Below are positions 1-5,984 of a DNA stretch of 5,984 nucleotides, one piece after another. Source of the DNA: Solirubrobacterales bacterium (GTDB lineage: Bacteria; Actinomycetota; Thermoleophilia; Solirubrobacterales; 70-9). The DNA is taken from the NCBI GenBank assembly GCA_030152805.1, contig JASLIG010000133.1, positions 1 through 5,984 of the forward strand, in the 5' to 3' direction. How positions within the stretch are numbered: position 1 is the first letter of the stretch; the number at the start of each line of letters is the position of its first letter. The notes under the pieces are model-generated. The model saw only the letters and a program-made list of their open reading frames with translations, ran no database searches and was not told the DNA's origin. The position numbers and the translations under genes were made by a program.

Positions 1-42
1 GAAGCCGCAAAGGGAAGCGGCGGGCAGAGGGGCTCACGGGAC

Positions 43-48
43 AAGGAG
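43..48 (+). promoter_or_regulatory. Ribosome binding site of the collagen-like gene
   Basis: AAGGAG, continuing into a GAGAG run, lies 10 bases before the ATG at 59. The spacing is slightly long, but the purine run brings the complementarity closer to the start. It supports the ATG at 59, which is followed directly by a plausible leader peptide. No convincing -35/-10 promoter is visible in the 58 bases available upstream. Confidence 0.7.
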
Positions 49-58
49 AGAGATCTAG

Positions 59-829
59 ATGTTCTCGACGCTTCGTACGCGATTCGGGATCCCGGGAGTC
101 ATCTCGGTGATAGCCCTAGTCTTCGCAATGCTCGGCGGCGCCTATGCCGCCTCCAACTCTTCAGGTGGTGGCAAGGCGACAGCTTCTGCCAAGGCCAAGA
201 AAGGACCTAGGGGGCCGAAGGGACCGAAGGGCGATACGGGTCCTGCGGGTCCGCAGGGGCCGGCGGGGCCGGCTGGGGCCAAGGGCGATGCGGGCGCTAA
301 TGGGTCCAACGGAGCAGCTGGAGCCGCGGGTCCGACTGGGCCGACGGGCAAAACCGGAGCGACCGGAGCAACCGGGGCGACGGGAGCAACGGGCCTCAGC
401 GGTTTCACTGAAACGCTGCCGAAAGAAAAGACCGAGACCGGCAACTGGAGTGCAGTCGGAGCCTCCATTCCGGGAACGGGCCATCCGTTCGCGGCGATCT
501 CCTACTCGATCCCGCTCAAAGAACCCTCCGAAAAAGTCGTTTACCTGAACAAAACGCAGACTGAAAACTCGACGATCTCGCCTGTCGAAGGCTGCGAACT
601 CAATCTCAACGAACTCTCTGCCAAACCGGTGGCCCCGCCCGGCAGCCTCTGCGTGTTTACGCGCGAAGGACTAGGTGAATTCGGTGGCACGTTCTACTCC
701 ATCGGCTTGCATGGTGGCGAACTGAGCGATACGCCAACCGGCACGTTCGTTTGGTTCACGCCGACCGAACTCACTCCTGAATACGGAACCGTCGAAGCCT
801 GGGGCACCTGGGCGGTGACCGCGAAATAG
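59..829 (+). CDS. Secreted or membrane-anchored collagen-like protein
   Basis: The 256-residue product has three parts. Residues 1-30 are a short basic N-terminus (R6, R8) and a hydrophobic stretch ending in AYA, which reads as a signal peptide cleaved near residue 30 or as an uncleaved anchor. After a Ser/Gly/Lys/Ala linker, residues 49-114 form 22 unbroken Gly-X-Y triplets, with GPRGPKGPKGD at the start and four GAT triplets at the end. Residues 115-256 are a probably globular, beta-rich domain with two cysteines (C179, C198) that could form a disulfide. Bacterial collagen-like proteins generally trimerise through such repeats and act as surface rods or adhesins; that role is inferred here. 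Proline is frequent in X positions, while the later triplets carry Thr in Y, a possible glycosylation position by analogy with spore-surface collagens. The leader resembles a family common in Thermoleophilia. The C-terminal domain may be a trimerisation or ligand-binding head. The exact partner is unknown. Confidence 0.93.
   Translation: MFSTLRTRFGIPGVISVIALVFAMLGGAYAASNSSGGGKATASAKAKKGPRGPKGPKGDTGPAGPQGPAGPAGAKGDAGANGSNGAAGAAGPTGPTGKTGATGATGATGATGLSGFTETLPKEKTETGNWSAVGASIPGTGHPFAAISYSIPLKEPSEKVVYLNKTQTENSTISPVEGCELNLNELSAKPVAPPGSLCVFTREGLGEFGGTFYSIGLHGGELSDTPTGTFVWFTPTELTPEYGTVEAWGTWAVTAK
203..400 (+). repeat. Gly-X-Y collagen repeat coding tract
   Basis: Every third codon is glycine for 22 consecutive triplets, without interruption. 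The DNA is correspondingly G-rich with 9-base periodicity. It generates open reading frames in other frames and on the opposite strand that are compositional shadows. The most regular part is 359-394, four copies of a GCN-ACN-GGN 9-mer encoding Ala-Thr-Gly, a tract where copy number could change by slippage. Confidence 0.92.
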
Positions 830-836
830 GCCAGCC

Positions 837-873
837 GTCCTCCACCGTCCGGCATGTCCGGACGGTGGAGGGC
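837..873 (+). terminator. Strong hairpin between genes 1 and 2; possible terminator or attenuator
   Basis: The left arm at 839-852 (CCTCCACCGTCCGG) is perfectly complementary to 858-871, giving 14 base pairs around a 5-base loop CATGT. A T-G wobble (838/872) and a G-C pair (837/873) extend the stem. It begins 8 bases after the TAG stop of the collagen-like gene. There is no U-tract after the stem, only a loose pyrimidine stretch (TCCGTCTTTC), so it is not a canonical rho-independent terminator. High-GC actinobacteria are often reported to use U-poor hairpins. It could instead be a partial attenuator or an mRNA-stabilising structure, because only 39 bases remain before the next start codon, which leaves little room for a separate promoter. 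Confidence 0.6.
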
Positions 874-901
874 ACGTCCGTCTTTCACCCCGCCGATTCG
901 C

Positions 902-907
902 AAGGAG
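902..907 (+). promoter_or_regulatory. Ribosome binding site deciding the start of the double-propeller gene
   Basis: AAGGAG lies 5 bases before the ATG at 913. This favours ATG 913 over the in-frame GTG at 865, which would place 16 extra residues ahead of the leader, begins inside the right arm of the hairpin, and has no comparable purine motif upstream. Confidence 0.85.
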
Positions 908-912
908 CCCAG

Positions 913-3900
913 ATGAAGCAGCAAGACCGCAACCCGAAGCAGACCCGCCTCCGCGCGATCCGCCTGGGCGCCCTGGCCGCGACGCTGCTTTGCCTCGGGC
1001 TCCTCAGCGCAGCCCCAGCCTCGGCGAATTACGAACAGGTTGGCACCTTTGCCGGCAACCCTGGGGAACTGCACTCCAACTCCGAAGCAGGCCTATGGCC
1101 CGAAAAGGTACAACTCGGCGGCCTCGGCGGCATGGCGGTCAACTACACGGGCGCGGGTGGAGTGCCGCCAGGAACACTCTACGCGGCTACCAATAAACGA
1201 GGGAATGGAGCGCGCGTCGCTCGCTTTAACCCCGACGGTAGCTTCAGCGAGAACTGGACCTTCAGCGAGGGCCTAACCCAACCGAAAGAACGCTGCGGGC
1301 CCGACGGCGAACCTACGCACCCGGTGTGCGAAAGCCAACCGACATCCCCAGCTGACTACGTCGATGTCGACGTCAACCAGAACACCGGTTACGTCTACGT
1401 GCTCGATGAGGCGACTAATCTCACCGATAAAACTGTCACCTACAACATGATCCACGTCTACAGTGCCGACGGTTCGGAACTGATCGCGGAATTCGGTGTA
1501 CAGGATCGAAACAACGAAACCATCGCGGAAAGTCCCGAAAAGATCCACAGCCGCGCCTCTTGGACCGGAGGCATCGCCGTAGATGCTTCCGGAAAGGTCT
1601 ACGTCTACGACGCCGACGACAAAAACTACCATCGGCTGATGGTCTTCGAACCGCAGTCCCCCGGCGACTACGAACACTATGTCTACGCCGGGCAGAGCAA
1701 AGACATCGCGGCGGGGTTCGAAGGAGAAACGGTGCGCCCGAGAATGCCCGTCGGCGACGCCGCCGGGGATCTCTATGCGGTAGGCGGCACGATCAACTCG
1801 ATTCTCAAGCTCGACCCGAGCACGCCGACTGCTCTCCCTCTCTGTCAATTCAGTTTTCCCAAAGGACACATCGACTCGATCACCGTCAACCCCGAAAACG
1901 GCGAAGTCTTCTTCTACACCGACACCGACAGGAAAATCCATCGACTGGGCCCCTGCAAAGAAGGCAAATTCAGCGAAGCGGGCAGCTTCGGCTTCGCACC
2001 GCCGCGCTTCGAACTCTCGGCGATGGCATTCGACCCAGCCGCCCAGTTCGGACAGGGCCGCCCGGCGGGCACGCTTTATGCCGGCGCGCCGAGTGGCGAA
2101 GGGGGGAAAACCGAAGGCGAATTCCCCAGCACCAAAGTCGAATCCTCCCTCGGCTACATCTTCGCCCTGCCCAAAGAACTGCCACCCGAAGTCAAATCGG
2201 AGTCGGTCGAACACGTAACCCCGACCACGGCTGACCTCGGCGCCCAGATCAACCCCAAGGGCCCGCCGACCACCTACGTCTTCCAATACATCGGCCAGGC
2301 TCAATACGAAGCCAACGAACCGGCCGATCGCTTCGCGGGGGCGGCGGAATCGCCACCAGGGGGTGCGCTGCTGGGCGAAGGACCCGACACGCTCAGCACT
2401 GCCACTTCACTGACCCAACTTCAGCCCGACACCACCTACCACTACCGGGTCGTAGCGACCAGCCACTGCTCAGAAGAACTGCCCGAAAAAGTCTGCGAAG
2501 GGGTGGGCGCCGACCAGACCTTTCACACCTTCCCGATCGAAGCACCCGGCCTGCCCGACAAACGGGTCTATGAGCTGGTCTCCCCAGTTGAGAAGCAGGG
2601 CGGGCAGGTGCTGCCAGCCGACTCCTCGGTCTCGAGCTGCGCCTCTTCCTGCAAGCCTGGCCAGACCTACGCCCAATTCCCTAGGCAGAGCACGCCCAAT
2701 GGCGAAGCAATCGTCTATGAGGGCACCCCGTTCGCGGGCGGCGAAGGAGCGGTGCGCGAAAACCAATACATCTCCCGTCGCGACGCCAATGTGGGCTGGC
2801 AGACGGTCAACCTCACCCCACCCCTGCTCAGTAACTCGTTCGGAGGCAGCGGCTACAGGGCCTTCGACACAATTCTCAGCCGGGGCGTGCTGTTCCAAGG
2901 TAGTCCCGCGCTCAGCCCCGAAGCCCCGGCCGGGTACCGAAACCTCTACACCCAGCCGAGCGCAGACCCGCTGGCGCTCGAGCCGCTGCTGACAGCAGAA
3001 CCGCCCAATCGGCCGGGTATGGGCAGCAGCGGGTTCGAACTTCGCTACGCGGGCGCCTCGGCCGACCTCTCACGGATCTTCTTCGAAGCCAACGACGCGC
3101 TCACCGCAGAAACCGCCTTTGCCCCGGAAGCGGTTGACGGGGGTCCCGGCAAAAACAACCTCTACGAATGGGCAGAGGGCGAGCTGCGCCTCGTCAACGT
3201 CCTGCCCGACAACGCCGCGACCGTGCCCGGCGCCTCTTTCGGCTCCGACACACCGGCGACCGCCCCCGTCCTCACCCAGGCGATCTCCGAGGACGGCTCC
3301 CGCGCCTTCTGGAGCTCTGAAGGTGGCCAGCTCTACGTCCGCATCGACGGCACGGAAACCGTCGAAGTCAAAGACCACGTCGGCAAGTTCCTGGTCGCCT
3401 CAAAGGACGGCTCCAAGGTCCTACTCTCAGACGGCTGCCTCTATGACCTCCCAACAGAAGGATGCGAGGACCTGGCTGCGGGCAAAGGCGGCTTCCTCGG
3501 CGTCACTGGCCACGCTGAGGATCTCTCCCACGTCTTCTTCGTCGACACCGCCGTGCTCGACGAAGAAGCAAACGCCCACGGCGACGAAGCCCAGGCAGGC
3601 AAACCCAACCTCTACGCCTGGGATGAAGGTGCCAGCACCTTCATCGCCACCCTGGCGGAAGCCGACAACGCCAACACAGGAGTGGGCGACTGGAAGGCTG
3701 CTCCCGCGGTGCGGACCGCAGAGGCCTCCCCGAACGGCCGCTACCTCGCCTTCCTCTCCAGAGCACAGATCACCGGCTATGACAACACCGGTCCCTGCCC
3801 GCCCACTAGTGGCGCTACCAGCGGCCCCTGCGCTGAGGCCTTCCTCTATGACTCGGCCACGAATGAGCTGACCTGTGCCTCCTGCAACCCAAGCGGCACC

Positions 3901-4491
3901 CGTCCGCTGGGCCGGAGTTCGCTGAGGTTGATCAACGGCGGATCGAACTCGTTGCCCCAGCCTCGCTACTTGACCGACGAGGGGCGCCTCTACTTCGACA
4001 CGCGCGATTCGCTCAGCCCCTTCGATACCAACAACGGGGTCGAAGACGTCTATCAGTACGAGCCGCAGGGACTCGGAACCTGCGAACGAGAAGGCGGCTG
4101 CGTCACATTGATCTCCGCCGGATCAGAACCCGAAGACTCCAACTTCCTGGCGATGGACGAAGGCGGCTCGAATGTCTTCTTCACCACGCGCGATCAGCTC
4201 GTATTGAAAGACCACGACGACCTGATCGACCTCTACGACGCTCGCGTGGAAGGCGGCATCCCCTCAGAAACAGAAGTCGCGAGAAGCGAATGCCAGGGCG
4301 AAGCATGCGTGGCGGCCTACTCGCCGCCCAACGACCCGACCCCGGGTTCGAGCAGCTTCGAAGGGGCGGGCAACGTCGATGAAAAGAAAGCTCAGAAGAA
4401 GAAGCACAAGAAAAAGCACGCCAAGAAGCACAAAAGCCACAAGCGCTCGCACGGCCGAGCCGCCAAGCACAACCGCGGAGGTGCCAAGTGA
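913..4491 (+). CDS. Large secreted double beta-propeller protein (NHL-like + FN3-like + WD40/PD40-like) with Lys/His-rich tail
   Basis: The 1192-residue product begins with a signal peptide: a basic n-region, hydrophobic core LGALAATLLCLGLL, and cleavage after ASA at about residue 38. Residues about 40-420 hold six NHL-like blades, with strands such as GGMAVN (near 74), DYVDVDVNQNTGYVYV (148), GGIAVDASGKVYVYD (219), GDAAGDLYAV (281), IDSITVNPENGEVFFY (320) and LSAMAFDP (368). Residues about 424-540 look like a fibronectin type III domain (TPTTADLGAQINP ... TTYHYRVVATS). A linker LPDKRVYELVSP (547-558) follows, then about eight or nine WD40/PD40-type repeats, clearest at 717, 791 (ISEDGSRAFW), 829 (ASKDGSKVLL), 867, 938 (ASPNGRYLAF), 1020 and 1080. 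The CASCNPSG motif is at 988-995. The mature chain has 18 cysteines, mostly in close pairs. Residues 1156-1192 form a basic Lys/His tail. No catalytic motif is apparent. Propellers of this kind usually serve as binding scaffolds, so a structural or ligand-binding surface role is inferred. The start is chosen from the ribosome binding site and signal peptide. The gene overlaps the next by four bases. Confidence 0.9.
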   Translation: MKQQDRNPKQTRLRAIRLGALAATLLCLGLLSAAPASANYEQVGTFAGNPGELHSNSEAGLWPEKVQLGGLGGMAVNYTGAGGVPPGTLYAATNKRGNGARVARFNPDGSFSENWTFSEGLTQPKERCGPDGEPTHPVCESQPTSPADYVDVDVNQNTGYVYVLDEATNLTDKTVTYNMIHVYSADGSELIAEFGVQDRNNETIAESPEKIHSRASWTGGIAVDASGKVYVYDADDKNYHRLMVFEPQSPGDYEHYVYAGQSKDIAAGFEGETVRPRMPVGDAAGDLYAVGGTINSILKLDPSTPTALPLCQFSFPKGHIDSITVNPENGEVFFYTDTDRKIHRLGPCKEGKFSEAGSFGFAPPRFELSAMAFDPAAQFGQGRPAGTLYAGAPSGEGGKTEGEFPSTKVESSLGYIFALPKELPPEVKSESVEHVTPTTADLGAQINPKGPPTTYVFQYIGQAQYEANEPADRFAGAAESPPGGALLGEGPDTLSTATSLTQLQPDTTYHYRVVATSHCSEELPEKVCEGVGADQTFHTFPIEAPGLPDKRVYELVSPVEKQGGQVLPADSSVSSCASSCKPGQTYAQFPRQSTPNGEAIVYEGTPFAGGEGAVRENQYISRRDANVGWQTVNLTPPLLSNSFGGSGYRAFDTILSRGVLFQGSPALSPEAPAGYRNLYTQPSADPLALEPLLTAEPPNRPGMGSSGFELRYAGASADLSRIFFEANDALTAETAFAPEAVDGGPGKNNLYEWAEGELRLVNVLPDNAATVPGASFGSDTPATAPVLTQAISEDGSRAFWSSEGGQLYVRIDGTETVEVKDHVGKFLVASKDGSKVLLSDGCLYDLPTEGCEDLAAGKGGFLGVTGHAEDLSHVFFVDTAVLDEEANAHGDEAQAGKPNLYAWDEGASTFIATLAEADNANTGVGDWKAAPAVRTAEASPNGRYLAFLSRAQITGYDNTGPCPPTSGATSGPCAEAFLYDSATNELTCASCNPSGTRPLGRSSLRLINGGSNSLPQPRYLTDEGRLYFDTRDSLSPFDTNNGVEDVYQYEPQGLGTCEREGGCVTLISAGSEPEDSNFLAMDEGGSNVFFTTRDQLVLKDHDDLIDLYDARVEGGIPSETEVARSECQGEACVAAYSPPNDPTPGSSSFEGAGNVDEKKAQKKKHKKKHAKKHKSHKRSHGRAAKHNRGGAK
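4378..4488 (+). other. Lys/His-rich C-terminal tail coding segment
   Basis: The last 37 codons of the double-propeller gene encode 14 Lys, 6 His and 3 Arg, with repeated KKKH/AKKH-like units. The DNA is purine-rich (AAGAAG, AAGCAC repeats) and unlike the C-rich body of the gene. Being at the extreme C-terminus of an exported protein, the tail could bind anionic wall polymers, nucleic acid or metal ions; this is inferred from composition only. The coding segment also contains the ribosome binding site of the next gene. Confidence 0.8.
4477..4481 (+). promoter_or_regulatory. Ribosome binding site of the third gene, inside the end of gene 2
   Basis: GGAGG lies 6 bases before GTG 4488 and within the last codons of the preceding gene. 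With the GTGA stop/start overlap at 4488-4491 it supports translational coupling and the choice of a GTG start. Confidence 0.85.
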
Positions 4492-5984
4492 GACGCCCGA
4501 AGACACTGCTCGCCTGCGCTTTGGCATTCGCGCTGTTGGCCCTGCCAGCGGCAGCCCAAGCCGACTTCGGCCTGCGCCCAGGCTCGACCTCGGCGAGCGC
4601 GCTGAAGAAAAACGGCACGATCGAGACCCAAGCCTCCTCGCACCCCTACTCCTTCACCGTGCACTTCGATCTGAATATCGGCGAAGACGGCCACACCGAA
4701 GGTGGGCAGATGCGAAACGCGATCGTCGATCTGCCGCCAGGATTGGTCGGCAACCCCGACGCGGTGCCGAGCTGCCCCCACGTTGATTTCGAAGGCACCA
4801 ACCCAGTCTGCTCGCCGAGCACCCAGGTCGGCGTGCTGCGGGCCAACGTCACCGGCGGCCTCGGCCAGATCGTTGGCTCGATCTACAACCTCACACCCCC
4901 GCCCGGGGTGGCGGCCGAGCTCGGCGTCAACGTCCAAGAATTCATCTCGCTGCAGTTCGCCTCGGTAAAGAGCGAAGAAGGCTACGGGCTGCGGGTCGGC
5001 GCGATCAACACCCCCCTGGAGATCAGCTCGGTTACCGAGACGATCTGGGGAGTTCCCTCTGACTCGAGCCACGACGCAGAACGCGGCGAAGAAGCGATCA
5101 ACGGCCTCGGCCCGGTCAAATCAGACGGCCCCAAGCTGGCCTACCTGACGATGCCGGCGTCCTGCGATGCCCCACCCGAAGTCACGGTCAAGGTCAACTC
5201 CAGGGAAGAACCCGGCGTCTACTCCGAAGAAACCGTCGCCCTCAAGGACGGCGCCGGGGCGCCGGTGGCGATGAACGGCTGCGACGGAGTCCCCTTCGAC
5301 CCCAAGATCGCCTCCCAGCCCTCGACCAAGCTAGCCGAGAGCCCAAGCGGCCTTGACTTCGAGCTGAAGCTGCCGAACCAGGGTCTGACCGCCACCGGCA
5401 GCACGGCCGAAACCGAGCCAAAGAAGACAGTCGTGACGTTGCCCAAGGGGATGAGCGTCAACCCCTCCTTCGCCGAAGGAACGGGGGTCTGCTCCAAAGA
5501 ACAGTACGCGGCCGAGAAGATCGACAGCCCGGCAGGAGCGGGCTGCCCGGAAGCATCGAAGCTGGGAAGCGTGATCGCCAAAAGCCCATTGCTCGAGGAA
5601 CCGATCGAAGGCTCGGTCTACCTCGCGACCCCATATGCGAACCGCTTCGGCACCCTGGCGGCGATGTATCTGGTCGCCAGGGCACCTGAACGAGGCATCT
5701 TGGTGAAGCAGGCCGGCAAGATCGAGTTCGATCCGAATACGGGCCAGATCACCACCACCTTCGACGATCTCCCACCCGTTCCGTATTCCTCCTTCAAGCT
5801 GCACTTCAGGGAAGGAGCACGTGCGCCCTTGGCAACCCCATCGGCCTGCGGCACCTATGAGACCGTCGCCAAGTTCACCCCCTTCTCGGCCAAAGACGAC
5901 ACCGAAGCGATTCAAACAATCGGCAACTTCCAGATCGAAAAGGGCCCAGACGGAGGACCTTGTCCTAGTGGAGGCCTGCCTCCC
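4488..5984 (+). CDS. Secreted modular protein with duplicated LPxG-x-x-NP domain, 3' end beyond the window
   Basis: The frame is open from GTG 4488 to the window edge (499 codons, no stop), so the protein is partial at its C-terminus. The leader VRRPKTLLACALAFALLALP ends in AQA, giving a signal peptide cleaved near residue 25. Two related modules follow. The first has LPPGLVGNP at 82-90, C96 and C108, then TQVGVL and GSIYNLTPP near 130-138. The second has LPKGMSVNP at 318-326, C335 and C353, then SKLGSV and GSVYLATP near 375-382. After the second module comes DDLPPVPYSSFKLHFREG (426-443) with RAPLATPSACGTY, a motif I associate with large exported proteins of Thermoleophilia. The mature part seen so far has eight cysteines (96, 108, 226, 265, 335, 353, 454, 492). 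The residues are beta-strand prone and no enzymatic motif is seen. A structural or adhesive extracellular role is inferred; the function is not known. The ribosome binding site and GTGA overlap fix the start. It is probably co-transcribed with the double-propeller gene. Confidence 0.88.
   Translation, partial: MRRPKTLLACALAFALLALPAAAQADFGLRPGSTSASALKKNGTIETQASSHPYSFTVHFDLNIGEDGHTEGGQMRNAIVDLPPGLVGNPDAVPSCPHVDFEGTNPVCSPSTQVGVLRANVTGGLGQIVGSIYNLTPPPGVAAELGVNVQEFISLQFASVKSEEGYGLRVGAINTPLEISSVTETIWGVPSDSSHDAERGEEAINGLGPVKSDGPKLAYLTMPASCDAPPEVTVKVNSREEPGVYSEETVALKDGAGAPVAMNGCDGVPFDPKIASQPSTKLAESPSGLDFELKLPNQGLTATGSTAETEPKKTVVTLPKGMSVNPSFAEGTGVCSKEQYAAEKIDSPAGAGCPEASKLGSVIAKSPLLEEPIEGSVYLATPYANRFGTLAAMYLVARAPERGILVKQAGKIEFDPNTGQITTTFDDLPPVPYSSFKLHFREGARAPLATPSACGTYETVAKFTPFSAKDDTEAIQTIGNFQIEKGPDGGPCPSGGLPP

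Noticed and set aside
4..21. Short inverted repeat GCCGC / GCGGC near the window start
   Set aside because: Only 5 base pairs with an 8-base loop; expected by chance in GC-rich DNA and no U-tract follows.
53..60. 8-bp palindrome ATCTAGAT overlapping the start codon of the collagen-like gene
   Set aside because: Too short to claim as an operator without a second copy or conservation.
142..548. Open frames on both strands across the collagen tract, including a Pro/Ala/Val-rich minus-strand product
   Set aside because: They are produced by the 9-base Gly-X-Y periodicity read in other frames; none has a ribosome binding site or a sensible sequence.
865..912. In-frame upstream GTG start for the double-propeller gene
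   Set aside because: It lacks a ribosome binding site, starts inside the hairpin, and would bury the signal peptide behind 16 extra residues.
1273..2304. 343-codon open frame on the minus strand, opposite the first propeller
   Set aside because: It lies entirely antisense to a well-supported gene, its product has no coherent domain or leader, and long antisense frames are expected opposite GC-rich genes.
3119..3871. 250-codon plus-strand frame inside the double-propeller gene
   Set aside because: The product is low-complexity Ser/Thr/Pro/Arg, typical of an off-frame reading of GC-rich DNA, and it lies wholly inside the real gene.
4392..5072. 226-codon minus-strand frame across the gene 2/gene 3 junction
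   Set aside because: The forward reading has signal peptide, ribosome binding site and repeated modules; the minus-strand product shows none of these.

Overview
The window looks like chromosomal DNA from a high-GC Gram-positive bacterium, most likely an actinobacterium of the class Thermoleophilia (Solirubrobacterales or relatives). That placement is an inference. It rests on the GC-rich coding style and on protein signatures I associate with that lineage: a collagen-like protein with an IPGVISVIALVFAMLGGAYA-type leader, a PDKRVYELVSP linker ahead of a WD40-like propeller, a CASCNPSG motif, and an LPPGLVGNP / DDLPPVPYSSFKLHF secreted protein family. No database search was possible.

Three genes lie on the + strand and fill nearly the whole window. 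Each has an N-terminal signal peptide or signal anchor, so the region appears devoted to envelope or extracellular proteins. (1) 59-829 encodes a 256-residue collagen-like protein with 22 uninterrupted Gly-X-Y triplets and a C-terminal domain with two cysteines. (2) 913-4491 encodes a 1192-residue protein: signal peptide, NHL-like six-blade propeller, FN3-like domain, WD40/PD40-type propeller, and a Lys/His-rich tail. (3) 4488 to the window end encodes the first 499 residues of a signal-peptide protein with two related modules; its 3' end lies outside the window.

Genes 1 and 2 are separated by 83 bases holding a strong perfect hairpin (14-bp core) without a U-tract, a possible terminator or attenuator. 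Genes 2 and 3 overlap by four bases (GTGA) and are probably translationally coupled. The last two genes therefore form an operon-like pair, with gene 1 upstream and perhaps partly insulated by the hairpin.

Taken together the cluster could encode parts of one cell-surface or matrix assembly: a collagen-like rod, a large double-propeller protein with a polycationic tail, and a modular secreted partner. The cysteines of proteins 2 and 3 fall in even numbers and mostly close pairs, which fits disulfide-stabilised extracellular folds. No enzymatic active site, RNA gene, mobile element or CRISPR array is visible, and the joint function is unproven.
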